Positions 27,739 to 37,169 of a stretch of DNA of 64,000 nt are shown piece by piece; the first letter of the stretch is position 1; each line of letters begins with the position of its first letter. A program made the position numbers and the translations under genes. This DNA comes from Thalassotalea hakodatensis. Its GTDB lineage: Bacteria; Pseudomonadota; Gammaproteobacteria; Enterobacterales; Alteromonadaceae. The DNA is taken from positions 4,124,066 to 4,188,065 of the forward strand of contig NZ_AP027365.1 in NCBI RefSeq assembly GCF_030295995.1, read 5' to 3'. Below the pieces are notes generated by a model that saw nothing but the letters and a program-made list of their open reading frames with translations, was not told the DNA's origin and made no database searches.

Positions 27739-29403
27739 ATGGCAACTGACAATCAACACACCGGTGGATCTTTATTATTTGATGTGCTGCAACAACATGG
27801 CGTACAACACGTATTTGGATATCCAGGCGGTGCTATTATGCCAATATACGATGCTTTGTATGATAGTGATGTTCAACATTTTCTCGTGCGACACGAACAA
27901 GGTGCAGCCTTTTCAGCTATTGGCTATGCTAGAGCCACCGGTAAAATAGGTGTTTGCTTGGCAACATCGGGGCCCGGCGCGACTAATTTAATCACTGGGC
28001 TTGCAGATGCATTAGCAGATTCAATTCCTATTGTTGCAATCACAGGCCAAGTTGCTACCGCAGCCATGGGATCTGACGCTTTCCAAGAAATTGACGTATT
28101 CGGTTTATCATTGGCATGTACCAAACATTCCTTTCAAGTACGTAGCGTTGAAGAACTTGAAAAAGTACTTCATAAAGCTTTTACCATTGCGCTAGAAGGA
28201 CGTCAGGGGCCAGTATTAGTTGATATTCCAAAAGATGTTCAACTAGCCGCAGTCGAAAAATTAGGCATTCATTACGATCAAATTACCAATAAAGTGAAGC
28301 TTCCTCCTGCTGACGTTTCCAAAGCACTTGAAGTATTATCGCAAGCCAAAAAGCCCATCCTTTATGTTGGCGGCGGTGTAGGCATGGCAAATGCGTTAGA
28401 TGAAGTTCGTCAATTTGCAAACGAAACAGGGTTACCCTGCGTATCTACTCTCAAAGGCCTAGGCGCTATTAATGCCGACAATCCCTATTACTTAGGCATG
28501 CTAGGTATGCACGGCACTAAAGCAGCAAATTTAGCAGTACAAGAATGTGATTTATTAGTGGCCGTTGGTGCTCGTTTTGATGATCGCGTTACAGGAAAAT
28601 TAAATGAATTTGCCCCTAACGCAAAAGTTATTCACTTTGACATTGATACTGCTGAAATTAACAAACGAAGAGCCGCTGATGCTGCCATTCTTGGCGATTT
28701 AAAAATTAACGTACCACTACTTGCTATGCCTTTAAATATCAAGGATTGGCAAGATAATATTGCGAAAATGAAAAAAGCTTTTGCGTGGCAATATGATCAT
28801 CCTGGAAAAGGCATTTACGCGCCTGCTGTATTAAATGAAATCAGCGAAAAAATGTCTAAAAATGCCTGTGTAACAACCGATGTTGGCCAACATCAAATGT
28901 GGGCTGCCCAGCACATGTCGTTTAATGAGCCTTGTAACTTTTTAACCAGCGGCGGTATGGGAACCATGGGTTTTGGTTTACCAGCAGCCGTGGGTGCACA
29001 AGTAAGTAGACCGCACGACACCATTATTGCGGTAACAGGTGACGGCTCATTCATGATGAATGTACAAGAACTTTCCACCATAAAACGTTTTCAATTACCA
29101 GTGAAAATTGTGCTGATTGATAACGCTAAGCTAGGCATGGTACGACAGTGGCAAGACCTATTTTTTGATGGTCGACTCAGTGAAACCGACCTTTCAGATA
29201 ACCCTGACTTTATCATGCTAGCCAACGCTTTTGATATCAAAGCAAAAATGATCACCGAAAAAGACGAAGTAGCACAAGCTGTTGACGAGATGTTAGATCA
29301 CAATGGTCCTTATCTTTTACAAGTGAAAATAGACGCGCAAGAAAATGTTTGGCCGCTTGTACCGCCAGAAACAGCAAACGATAAAATGATGGAGAGCAGC
29401 TAA
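27739..29403 (+). CDS. ilvG: acetolactate synthase II large subunit
   Basis: IlvG condenses pyruvate with pyruvate or 2-ketobutyrate, the committed step of branched-chain synthesis, using ThDP, FAD and Mg. The 554-residue protein has the catalytic Glu region [19 protein letters not shown], the FAD domain, and the ThDP-binding motif [17 protein letters not shown]. The frame is intact. The start has no nearby Shine-Dalgarno sequence; an AAAGGAG lies ~45 bases upstream, after the attenuator, and the in-frame codons between contain no alternative start. Small hairpins (27661-27676, 27698-27708) occupy that stretch. It is followed directly by ilvM. Confidence 0.96.
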   Translation: MATDNQHTGGSLLFDVLQQHGVQHVFGYPGGAIMPIYDALYDSDVQHFLVRHEQGAAFSAIGYARATGKIGVCLATSGPGATNLITGLADALADSIPIVAITGQVATAAMGSDAFQEIDVFGLSLACTKHSFQVRSVEELEKVLHKAFTIALEGRQGPVLVDIPKDVQLAAVEKLGIHYDQITNKVKLPPADVSKALEVLSQAKKPILYVGGGVGMANALDEVRQFANETGLPCVSTLKGLGAINADNPYYLGMLGMHGTKAANLAVQECDLLVAVGARFDDRVTGKLNEFAPNAKVIHFDIDTAEINKRRAADAAILGDLKINVPLLAMPLNIKDWQDNIAKMKKAFAWQYDHPGKGIYAPAVLNEISEKMSKNACVTTDVGQHQMWAAQHMSFNEPCNFLTSGGMGTMGFGLPAAVGAQVSRPHDTIIAVTGDGSFMMNVQELSTIKRFQLPVKIVLIDNAKLGMVRQWQDLFFDGRLSETDLSDNPDFIMLANAFDIKAKMITEKDEVAQAVDEMLDHNGPYLLQVKIDAQENVWPLVPPETANDKMMESS

Positions 29404-29404
29404 G

Positions 29405-29692
29405 ATGAACCATTATCAATTACTCATCACAGTTGACGATAAACAAGTAGTATTAGAACGTATTTTACAAGTGACGCGTTATCGTGGCTTTTTAATCAAT
29501 GGCATGAGTGCAGTCGTAAACACCGGCACACAAATCGGCACCATAGAACTGCAAGTTAGCAGTGAACGTCCTATTGAATTATTGGTCGACCAAATCAATA
29601 AACTGATCGACATCAAGGGTGTCAAAGTAGACAATAGAAGCTCGCGCCAAAGCAGCGCGCAAGATTATTTACTTAGCACCCAATACAAATAA
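29405..29692 (+). CDS. ilvM: acetolactate synthase II small (regulatory) subunit
   Basis: This 95-residue protein is a single ACT domain (QLLITVDDKQVVLERILQVTRYRGF) typical of IlvM, the small subunit that stabilises and activates IlvG. Its ATG follows the ilvG stop by one base, with GGAGAG inside the end of ilvG, so the two subunits are translationally coupled. The C-terminal tail after residue ~80 is polar and probably flexible. Confidence 0.93.
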   Translation: MNHYQLLITVDDKQVVLERILQVTRYRGFLINGMSAVVNTGTQIGTIELQVSSERPIELLVDQINKLIDIKGVKVDNRSSRQSSAQDYLLSTQYK

Positions 29693-29736
29693 TCAGCGTT
29701 TAATTCGCTGAGCATGATAAAAATTAGGAAAAGAAA

Positions 29737-30663
29737 ATGGCAAAAGTTAGTGCAGAACTCATCTGGTTTAATGGTGGTCTTATCCCATGGAAAGACGCAA
29801 CCGTACATGTAATGAGTCACGCTTTACATTATGGCTCCTCAGTGTTTGAAGGCATTCGTGCCTATGAAACACACAAAGGCACGTGTATTTTTCGATTAGA
29901 AGAACATATCGACAGACTCTTTGACTCTGCAAAAGTTTACCGCATGAATATTCCCTTTACGCACGAACAAGTTATGCAAGCATGTAAAGATGCCGTTGCG
30001 CAAAATAACTTAGATTCTGCGTACTTACGTCCACTCGCATTTTTAGGTGATGTAGGTATGGGCTTACGCCCACCTGTCGGTGCGAAAGCAGATCTAATGG
30101 TTGCTGCTTTTGCATGGGAAGCCTATTTAGGCGCTGATGCGATTGAAGATGGTGTTGAAGTAGGTGTATCAAGCTGGAACCGCTTAGCACCAAATACGAT
30201 GCCAACAGCAGCAAAAGCTGGCGGTAACTACTTATCTTCACAGCTAATTTCAATGGAGGCAGGTCGTCATGGTTATACAGAAGGTATCGCCTTAGATGTG
30301 AATAACATGGTGAGTGAAGGTGCAGGACAAAATTTATTTTTAGTACGTAATGGCGTTATTTATACGCCATTTAGTACCGCATCTATTTTACCTGGCTTAA
30401 CAAGAGATACCGTTATTCAACTTGCTTGTAAATTAGGCTATGAAGTGCGCGAAGAACCTGTTTCTCGTGAATCACTCTATTTAGCCGATGAGTTTTTTAT
30501 GACAGGTACTGCAACGGAAGTTGTCCCGGTTAAATCTGTTGACGGTTTACCTGTGGGTAGCGGTACACGAGGCCCAATCACCCAAGCTATTCAAGCCGCA
30601 TTTTTCGGTATTTTTGATGGTACAACACAAATTGATGACAGTTGGTTAACGCCAGTTAAATAA
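29737..30663 (+). CDS. ilvE: branched-chain amino acid aminotransferase
   Basis: IlvE catalyses the last, PLP-dependent transamination of isoleucine, valine and leucine synthesis. The 308-residue class IV enzyme shows HVMSHALHYGSSVFEGIRAYE, the region with the catalytic lysine TAAKAGGNYLSSQL, and EGAGQNLFLVRNG followed by SILPGLTRDTV. AGGAAAAGAAA precedes the ATG. The 108-base gap to ilvD contains a small hairpin (30680-30700). Confidence 0.96.
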   Translation: MAKVSAELIWFNGGLIPWKDATVHVMSHALHYGSSVFEGIRAYETHKGTCIFRLEEHIDRLFDSAKVYRMNIPFTHEQVMQACKDAVAQNNLDSAYLRPLAFLGDVGMGLRPPVGAKADLMVAAFAWEAYLGADAIEDGVEVGVSSWNRLAPNTMPTAAKAGGNYLSSQLISMEAGRHGYTEGIALDVNNMVSEGAGQNLFLVRNGVIYTPFSTASILPGLTRDTVIQLACKLGYEVREEPVSRESLYLADEFFMTGTATEVVPVKSVDGLPVGSGTRGPITQAIQAAFFGIFDGTTQIDDSWLTPVK

Positions 30664-30679
30664 AAATGTGATAGCAACC

Positions 30680-30702
30680 TAGGGGTCAATACTGCCCCTA
30701 AG
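30680..30702 (+). terminator. weak intercistronic hairpin between ilvE and ilvD
   Basis: TAGGGG (30680-30685) pairs with CCCCTA (30695-30700) around a nine-base loop; only three Ts follow. It may reduce read-through or stabilise the upstream mRNA rather than terminate. Confidence 0.35.
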
Positions 30703-30771
30703 TTTGCTTGTTAAAACTCGCGATTTAGTTCGTTTTCACAAGTAAATTTATTATCTTCATGGAATTACATT

Positions 30772-32640
30772 ATGCCTAAATTAAGATCAGCCACTTCAAC
30801 TCAAGGCCGCAATATGGCGGGCGCTCGTGCATTATGGCGTGCAACAGGAATGACAGATAATGATTTTGGTAAACCTATTGTTGCCGTGGTTAATTCTTTT
30901 ACACAGTTCGTACCGGGCCATGTTCATTTAAAAGACATGGGGCAATTAGTGGCTGGCGCTATTGAAGAAGCGGGTGGCGTTGCCAAAGAATTCAATACGA
31001 TTGCCGTTGACGATGGTATCGCTATGGGGCACAGCGGTATGCTGTATAGCTTGCCTTCTCGTGATTTAATCGCTGATTCTGTTGAATATATGGTCAATGC
31101 TCATTGTGCTGATGCCATGGTATGTATTTCAAACTGTGACAAAATTACTCCAGGCATGCTAATGGCTGCTATGCGTTTGAATATTCCCGTAATTTTTGTT
31201 TCAGGTGGTCCAATGGAAGCAGGTAAAACAAAGCTTTCTGATCAAATTATCAAGCTTGATTTGGTTGATGCCATGATCCAGGGCGCTGATCCAACCGTTT
31301 CGAATGAACAAAGTGATCAAGTAGAGCGTTCTGCCTGTCCAACATGCGGTTCATGTTCAGGCATGTTTACCGCAAATTCAATGAATTGTTTAGCCGAAGC
31401 TTTAGGCTTAGCATTACCTGGCAATGGTTCAATGCTAGCTACCCATGCCGATCGAGAACAGTTATTTTTAGACGCTGGTAAACAAATAGTCGAACTAACC
31501 AAACGTTACTATCAAGACAACGATGAAAGTGCTTTACCGCGTAACATTGCGAACAAAGATTCATTCTCCAATGCCATGTGCTTAGATATTGCGATGGGTG
31601 GCTCAACCAATACTATTTTACACCTACTCGCGACCGCCCAAGAAGCAGAAATAGATTATACCATGGAAGATATGGATAAGTTATCACGCGTAGTGCCACA
31701 ACTATGCAAAGTCGCTCCTTCTACTCCTAAATACCATATGGAAGATGTGCATCGTGCTGGTGGCGTTATTGCTATTTTAGGCGAATTAGCTCGTGCTGGT
31801 TTATTGAAAACTGAGGTGCCAAATGTATTAGGTACCACATTAGCTGACGTTATCGCTAAATATGATATTAAAGTCACCAATGATGAAGAGGTTAAAAAAT
31901 TCTATCGTGCTGGCCCTGCGGGTATTCGTACCACCAAAGCGTTTAGCCAAGATTGTCGTTGGGACACCTTAGATGACGACCGAGAAAATGGTTGTATTCG
32001 CAATATTGATCATGCCTTTTCAACCGAAGGTGGCTTAGCTGTGTTATCGGGCAATATTGCCCTTGATGGTTGCGTCGTGAAAACTGCAGGCGTTAGTGAT
32101 GACAACTTAACTTTTACCGGCCCTGCTCATATATTTGAAAGCCAAGATGCTGCAGTAGCAGGTATATTAGAGGGTAAAGTGGTTGCCGGTGAAGTTGTGG
32201 TTATTCGCTATGAAGGCCCGAAGGGAGGCCCTGGTATGCAAGAAATGCTTTACCCAACCACCTATTTAAAATCAATGGGATTAGGTAAAGCATGTGCATT
32301 GTTAACAGACGGACGCTTTTCTGGCGGCACATCGGGTTTGTCAATTGGTCATGTATCACCAGAAGCTGCAAGTGGTGGCACTATTGCTTTAGTTGAGCAA
32401 GGTGACATTATTCATATTGATATTCCCAGTAGAACCATTCAATTAAACGTTAGTGAAGAAGAACTCTCAGAACGTCGCACTGCAATGAACGCTAAGGGCA
32501 TTAACGCATGGAAGCCACAAGAGCGTATTCGTCCTATCAGCTATGCACTTAAAAACTATGCAATGTTAGCGACCAGCGCAGATAAGGGTGCAGTACGTAA
32601 CCGAGATTTACTTGATGGGGTTCAAAGCAATGACGGGTGA
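30772..32640 (+). CDS. ilvD: dihydroxy-acid dehydratase
   Basis: IlvD dehydrates the dihydroxy acids to 2-keto acids, third step of the pathway, with an iron-sulfur cluster. The 622-residue protein carries the cluster cysteines in [10 protein letters not shown] and [18 protein letters not shown]. The C-terminal part has [19 protein letters not shown], another family signature. It overlaps the start of ilvA by 11 bases, indicating coupling. Confidence 0.97.
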   Translation: MPKLRSATSTQGRNMAGARALWRATGMTDNDFGKPIVAVVNSFTQFVPGHVHLKDMGQLVAGAIEEAGGVAKEFNTIAVDDGIAMGHSGMLYSLPSRDLIADSVEYMVNAHCADAMVCISNCDKITPGMLMAAMRLNIPVIFVSGGPMEAGKTKLSDQIIKLDLVDAMIQGADPTVSNEQSDQVERSACPTCGSCSGMFTANSMNCLAEALGLALPGNGSMLATHADREQLFLDAGKQIVELTKRYYQDNDESALPRNIANKDSFSNAMCLDIAMGGSTNTILHLLATAQEAEIDYTMEDMDKLSRVVPQLCKVAPSTPKYHMEDVHRAGGVIAILGELARAGLLKTEVPNVLGTTLADVIAKYDIKVTNDEEVKKFYRAGPAGIRTTKAFSQDCRWDTLDDDRENGCIRNIDHAFSTEGGLAVLSGNIALDGCVVKTAGVSDDNLTFTGPAHIFESQDAAVAGILEGKVVAGEVVVIRYEGPKGGPGMQEMLYPTTYLKSMGLGKACALLTDGRFSGGTSGLSIGHVSPEAASGGTIALVEQGDIIHIDIPSRTIQLNVSEEELSERRTAMNAKGINAWKPQERIRPISYALKNYAMLATSADKGAVRNRDLLDGVQSNDG

Positions 32641-34198
32641 AGAACAGCAAGCTTTAGCCCAAGTTAACGCAGACCAGGAACAAGCATTAGATTACCTTAG
32701 GCGTATATTACTTGCGCCTATTTATGACGTTGCGGTTGAAACCGAATTAACACCATTGAGTAAACTTTCAACACGGTTAGGTAACCAAATTTTTCTTAAA
32801 CGTGAAGACCAACAACCGGTACATTCATTTAAATTACGTGGTGCGTATAACAAACTTGCTAACCTATCTGAAACGCAATGTATTCATGGCGTTATTGCTG
32901 CTTCAGCTGGAAATCATGCACAAGGTCTAGCCTTAGCAGCAAATAAGTTAGGCATTAACGCGACAATCGTAATGCCGATTACCACACCTGATATTAAAGT
33001 GGACAATGTACGCCGCTTCGGTGCCGAAGTTCGTCTTGTAGGTAAAAGCTTTAATGAGGCAGCAACGGCATGCTTGCAATTTGCCAAAGATGAAAGCAAA
33101 ACGATAATTCATCCGTTTGACGATATTGACGTTATTGCTGGGCAAGGGACTGTCGCGAAAGAGATACTGCAACAACAAGCCACTTGCGACGTTATTTTTG
33201 TACCTGTTGGCGGTGGTGGCTTATTAGCCGGCATGGCCGTTTATTTGAAACAGTTACAGCCTAATATCAAAGTGATTGGTGTGGAAGCTGAAGATTCAGC
33301 ATGCCTTAAAGCTGCCATGGAGCTTGGTGCTCCTACTGATCTAAGCCAAGTAGGGCTTTTTGCCGATGGCGTTGCGGTAAAACGCATCGGTGAACATACC
33401 TTTGATTTGATCAAAAAATATTGTGATCAAGTGATCACTGTTTCAACGGATGAAATATGTGCATCCATAAAAGATATTTTCGAACATACCCGCGTTATTG
33501 CTGAACCTGCAGGTGCATTATCATTAGCAGGTTTACAAAAATATTGCCAAACCAGTCTTGGAAATGAATCACTAATCGCCATATTATCTGGCGCTAACAT
33601 GAACTTTCACACGCTACGCTATGTTTCTGAGCGCTGCGAGTTAGGCGAGCAAAAAGAGGCTGTGCTGTCGGTATCTATTCCTGAAGAAAAAGGCAGCTTT
33701 AGACGTTTTTGCCAAATATTGGAAGGACGTGTGATCACCGAGTTTAATTATCGCCAAGCAAGATCAAATAGTCAGGGTGAACAAGCGCAGATTTTTGTTG
33801 GTATCAGGCTATCTGGTCAGCAAGAAAGAGAAGCATTAATCACTTTATTGCAACATCAAGGCTTTTCAGTCAATGACTTTACCAATAATGAACTGGCAAA
33901 ACTTCACGTGCGTTACATGATAGGCGGTCATAATATTTCGACGGCTCAAGAGCGTATTTTTAGATTCCAATTTCCTGAATACCCAGGTGCTTTAGAAAAC
34001 TTTCTTAATACCTTAGGCGAGCGTTGGAATATTAGTTTGTTTCATTATCGAAATCACGGTGCAGCATTCGGACAAGTATTGGCAGGTTTTGAAGTAAATA
34101 ATGATGAGCAGCTCGATTTTTTCAACCACGTTAACAGCTTAAATTACGCATGGCAGGAAGAGACAAACAACGCGGCATATCAAGATTTTTTGAGTTAA
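32630..34198 (+). CDS. ilvA: threonine ammonia-lyase (biosynthetic threonine deaminase)
   Basis: IlvA converts threonine to 2-ketobutyrate, the entry to isoleucine synthesis. The 522-residue PLP enzyme has the catalytic lysine in [10 protein letters not shown], the phosphate-binding [11 protein letters not shown], and two C-terminal ACT-like regulatory repeats (from [16 protein letters not shown] and from [15 protein letters not shown]) that mediate isoleucine inhibition in the family. I chose the ATG at 32630, inside the end of ilvD, because a GGGG site precedes it and the protein then has the usual length. Earlier in-frame starts lie deep within ilvD. Confidence 0.95.
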   Translation: MTGEEQQALAQVNADQEQALDYLRRILLAPIYDVAVETELTPLSKLSTRLGNQIFLKREDQQPVHSFKLRGAYNKLANLSETQCIHGVIAASAGNHAQGLALAANKLGINATIVMPITTPDIKVDNVRRFGAEVRLVGKSFNEAATACLQFAKDESKTIIHPFDDIDVIAGQGTVAKEILQQQATCDVIFVPVGGGGLLAGMAVYLKQLQPNIKVIGVEAEDSACLKAAMELGAPTDLSQVGLFADGVAVKRIGEHTFDLIKKYCDQVITVSTDEICASIKDIFEHTRVIAEPAGALSLAGLQKYCQTSLGNESLIAILSGANMNFHTLRYVSERCELGEQKEAVLSVSIPEEKGSFRRFCQILEGRVITEFNYRQARSNSQGEQAQIFVGIRLSGQQEREALITLLQHQGFSVNDFTNNELAKLHVRYMIGGHNISTAQERIFRFQFPEYPGALENFLNTLGERWNISLFHYRNHGAAFGQVLAGFEVNNDEQLDFFNHVNSLNYAWQEETNNAAYQDFLS

Positions 34199-34246
34199 AA
34201 CGTCAACTTAGCTTTAGATGACAATCAATTTTACATCATTAACAGC

Positions 34247-34281
34247 TTGACAGCATACTGCTCCGATGACATATTATGTCA
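34247..34281 (+). promoter_or_regulatory. promoter with perfect 15-base palindrome upstream of the second SPFH gene
   Basis: TTGACA (34247-34252) is followed, after 17 bases, by CATATT (34270-34275) or, after 19, by TATTAT (34272-34277). The perfect palindrome TGACATATTATGTCA (34267-34281) overlaps the -10 element. This geometry is typical for a repressor operator. I do not know the regulator. Confidence 0.55.
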
Positions 34282-34308
34282 AGAAAACATAATCTAGTAG
34301 GAGCTTAT

Positions 34309-35241
34309 ATGTTGAAAAATAGCTTAGCATCGAAAACCCCCGATATTGACTCACCACAAGTGACCAAACACTTGATCAAAGTCGCAATCGCTATCGTCGT
34401 TATTTTAGGCGCATGGATGACATTTTACACCATTGATGAAGGCCATGTTGGCATTGTGAAACGCTTTGGCGAAGCGACAACACAAGTTAACCCAGGCTTG
34501 CACACAAAAGTACCATTAGCTGATACCATTGAAGAGCTTGAGATACGTACACGAAAAAATGCTGAATCATTAAAAGCCTCTACTTATGAACAAATGCCGG
34601 TGACAGCTGAGGTATCAGTAAACTGGACAGTGATCCGTTCAGAAGCCTTTGAGCTATACAAAAATTACGGTGGTTTAGATCAGTTTGAAAACCGCATTCT
34701 TGACCCAAGATTACGCTCAGCGACCAAAGACGCGTTAGCTCGCTTTAAAGCAGAGCAAATTGTACAAAATCGTGGCCAAGTTATTCAAAAAATTGAGGAA
34801 ACACTATTATCAGAAATGACTGAGTTTCCTGTTAAGCTTGATAGCGTTCAAATTGAAAACCTTGTGTTACCGCCTAAATATTTGCAAAGTATAGAAACCA
34901 AGCAAACCGAAAAGAACTTAGCCGCTGCTGAAGAGCATCGTTTAGAACGCCAAAAGCTTGAAGCACAACGTGAAGTAAATACTGCAGAAGCCAAACGAGA
35001 TGCAGAAAAAGCACGAGCTGACGGTTCAGCATATGCCATCACAACTGAAGCAAAAGCTGAAGCAGAAGCGATTAAATTAAAAGGTTTAGCGGAAGCGGAA
35101 GCAATAAAGAAAAAAGCTGAAGCGATAAAAACCAGTAAAGTGCTTGTTGAATATGTTAAAGCCCAACAGTGGGATGGAAAACTACCAACAACGGTTATGG
35201 GTAGCGACCAAGGCATACTTTGGAACATGAAAGAAAAGTAG
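34309..35241 (+). CDS. SPFH/prohibitin-like membrane protein
   Basis: This 310-residue protein has one N-terminal membrane anchor (VAIAIVVILGAWMTFYTI), an SPFH domain (EGHVGIVKRFGEATTQVNPGLH), and a long Ala/Glu/Lys-rich coiled coil (KLEAQREVNTAEAKRDAEKA to AIKKKAEAIK), like prohibitins and HflC/HflK relatives. Such proteins assemble rings that hold membrane proteases or organise lipids. The ATG at 34309 is chosen for its AGGAG site; the frame extends to 34276 without one. It is a stand-alone gene with its own promoter and terminator. Confidence 0.88.
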   Translation: MLKNSLASKTPDIDSPQVTKHLIKVAIAIVVILGAWMTFYTIDEGHVGIVKRFGEATTQVNPGLHTKVPLADTIEELEIRTRKNAESLKASTYEQMPVTAEVSVNWTVIRSEAFELYKNYGGLDQFENRILDPRLRSATKDALARFKAEQIVQNRGQVIQKIEETLLSEMTEFPVKLDSVQIENLVLPPKYLQSIETKQTEKNLAAAEEHRLERQKLEAQREVNTAEAKRDAEKARADGSAYAITTEAKAEAEAIKLKGLAEAEAIKKKAEAIKTSKVLVEYVKAQQWDGKLPTTVMGSDQGILWNMKEK

Positions 35242-35269
35242 CAAACTGTTGAATTTTGCCCATTGCAAG

Positions 35270-35298
35270 AAAGCCTATTGATATCACAATAGGCTTTA
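35270..35298 (+). terminator. terminator after the second SPFH gene
   Basis: An 11-bp perfect stem (35270-35280 with 35287-35297) closes a six-base loop and ends in TTT. The T-tract is short but the stem is strong. Confidence 0.7.
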
Positions 35299-35560
35299 CT
35301 ATAGGGTTAATTAAATTGATTAAGCCAAATAAAATAATAAAAATGTTAACCAAAAACTATAGCACTTTGCTTTAAATGTAGTAGCTTATATCGGATCTTA
35401 CAATTTCGATGAATAGGTTTAGACTTCATCTGATAGACAGCTATGAGCGACAAGCGTAAGTTGAGTAATATGCAAAATCTGCATATTACTCTTAGTGAGA
35501 GGCAGAATTATACGCCAGCCTAAACAGCTAAATATCTAGTTGTTTAATAAAAAAGTGAAA
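35299..35560. other. intergenic stretch with a strong unexplained hairpin
   Basis: No gene is supported here. The most notable item is a perfect 12-base inverted repeat GAGTAATATGCA (35463-35474) and its complement (35480-35491) around a five-base AAATC loop. It has no T-tract on either strand, so it is not an ordinary terminator. A weak AAGT/ACTT hairpin with a T-run near 35552-35568 could end the minus-strand lipoprotein gene. Confidence 0.5.
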
Positions 35561-35932
35561 CTAACTTATTTTTTTAAAGCCTTGTTTAGCCATACAATGA
35601 TACGCAGCTTTCGCTAATGAATTACTTTTAGATTTTGTATCAGCTTGGTTATTTAAATAATTAATAGTTGCTTGATGTCTAGCTGCTTTGTAATCCTGTT
35701 CAGTTTCGGAATCTTTCTTTTGGCGATATACAGGACTTTTAGTTAACGACAGGGTTAACTGATGCGATCTTTTAATACTTTTATTAAAATCACAATTCGC
35801 TTTTGCAGCCAAAATAGATTTATCACTATTGAAGAATTTATTATTATCACGGTCTTGCCATGTTGCGCTATCATTTGAACTACAAGCAGAAATAACTAAA
35901 GGGAATAATAAAGTAAAATAAAATTTTTTCAC
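35561..35932 (-). CDS. putative lipoprotein of unknown function
   Basis: This 123-residue protein has a lipoprotein signal with lipobox ISAC (Cys17). The mature part is polar and helical, with two further cysteines (ANCDF and YHCMA) that could form a disulfide. Translation from GTG at 35932 is supported by AAGGAAG. I do not recognise the family. It lies in a low-conservation patch between the SPFH gene and ubiK. Confidence 0.6.
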   Translation of the reverse strand: MKKFYFTLLFPLVISACSSNDSATWQDRDNNKFFNSDKSILAAKANCDFNKSIKRSHQLTLSLTKSPVYRQKKDSETEQDYKAARHQATINYLNNQADTKSKSNSLAKAAYHCMAKQGFKKIS

Positions 35933-36121
35933 GTGTCTTCCTTTTCAAAATTTACACTATATCTCACCAGTACAAGTATTAATCATAACCTTAAATTATT
36001 CAATAAGTGTTTGTTTTTTTTATTTATAATTTGTTAATAATAGCCGTCACATAAGCATTAACTTATGTGCGATAAGGAAATAAGTGCGCCTTCTGTACTT
36101 ATAAAATCAAGGAAACAAGAA

Positions 36122-36493
36122 GTGAATAAAAACTTATTATTTGCAACCTCTACCATATCATTTGGTATACTTTCAAGCTTTTTAGCGCAAAGTGCGATCC
36201 ATAGACAGCCAATTTTTATCTACTATGCAACTGCTGATAAGAACATTGAAGTAGGGATTGAAACTCATAGTTGTGATAGAAGGATTGTATTGGCTGACGG
36301 AGATAAGACAGATCATTACACACTAATTCACGGTAAAGAATGTGTAGCAAGAAGAGGTGGTGATGGATGGGGGCCTATAAACGAAGGAAGTGCTTTGGAC
36401 ACTATCGAATGCATTGCTGATCTCCCTCCTATAATAGATTATACTAACGGTGAAAGAGATGATCTAGTTGGTGATGTTAATAACTGTATCTAA
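36122..36493 (+). CDS. hypothetical exported or membrane-anchored protein
   Basis: This 123-residue protein has a hydrophobic N-terminus (LLFATSTISFGILSSFLAQSA) that looks like a signal or anchor. The mature part has four cysteines (HSCDR, KECVA, IECIA, NNCI), suggesting disulfides in the periplasm. I chose GTG 36122 because AAGGAAAC lies upstream and the hydrophobic segment then begins at once; the in-frame ATG at 36065 has no site and adds 19 charged residues. No known family is recognised. Confidence 0.5.
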   Translation: MNKNLLFATSTISFGILSSFLAQSAIHRQPIFIYYATADKNIEVGIETHSCDRRIVLADGDKTDHYTLIHGKECVARRGGDGWGPINEGSALDTIECIADLPPIIDYTNGERDDLVGDVNNCI

Positions 36494-36806
36494 GAAGTAC
36501 TTATTATAGGTGAAATAAATGTTATTTTGCCTCTACTTTTTTATTCACATACCTGTAAATATATAAACAACACAATACCAACAAAGCCTGACACCAAAAT
36601 GCTAGAGTCAAAGTACCGTTATGAACAAATAACTGACTGCACTCTTAAACTAATGCGATCAGAATGCCTGTTTCTCACAGTTTCAGCCCTTGGTTCGATT
36701 AATGCTGATAGACAATTGTTGGCACATTTCCGACTGTCAAATTTGATAGAGTTCTGTATACGAATCTGACAGATCTTATTCACTTTAAAAGCTTAACCTC
36801 TAAGCG
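36494..36806. other. gene-free interval, probably degraded sequence
   Basis: I see no gene that I can support. An 80-codon open frame at 36527-36769 lacks a ribosome binding site and a protein-like composition. A weak hairpin AACCT/AGGTT near 36795-36812 could serve as the terminator of ubiK on the minus strand. Confidence 0.4.
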
Positions 36807-37061
36807 TTAGGTTAGTTCGTCAATTTTAGCTTCTAATTCTGCAACTTTTTGTTCAAGAGTTGCTAATTTTTCTCGCGTTTTGATCAGTACTTGAGTTTGT
36901 ATATCAAACTCTTCCCGAGTCACTACATCAAGTTCTGATAATTTTCGTTGTAGCACCGTTTTGGTTTTATCTTCAAAGTCAGTCGCTAAATTTTTCAAGC
37001 CAGGCGGAATAGCCTCTGTTACTTGTTTCGCAATATCTTCAATTTTTTTCGCGTTAATCAT
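36807..37061 (-). CDS. ubiK: ubiquinone biosynthesis accessory factor UbiK
   Basis: This 84-residue protein matches UbiK (YqiC), a small coiled-coil factor that helps ubiquinone biosynthesis together with UbiJ. The family pattern is clear: MINAKKIEDIAKQVTEAIP, then REEFDIQTQVLIKTREKL and a C-terminal coiled coil (TLEQKVAELEAKIDEL). It is slightly shorter than the E. coli protein at the C-terminus. It is divergent from rep with a 108-base spacer. Confidence 0.92.
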   Translation of the reverse strand: MINAKKIEDIAKQVTEAIPPGLKNLATDFEDKTKTVLQRKLSELDVVTREEFDIQTQVLIKTREKLATLEQKVAELEAKIDELT

Positions 37062-37169
37062 GGCTAAGCCTCATCACAATATATATTACTATTGTAATCT
37101 ATTTAGCTATTTTGCCAACGTAAAAAACAAGGTAAAATCACCGCCCTTTATCGTCAATTGCGTTAACTC

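Noticed and set aside
34848-35228. 126-codon minus-strand frame within the second SPFH gene
   Set aside because: It mirrors the Ala/Glu/Lys-rich coiled coil of the SPFH gene, giving a low-complexity Ala/Ser/Phe product typical of a shadow frame.
36527-36769. 80-codon open frame between the hypothetical gene and ubiK
   Set aside because: No ribosome binding site, odd composition and no partner; likely chance opening in decayed sequence.
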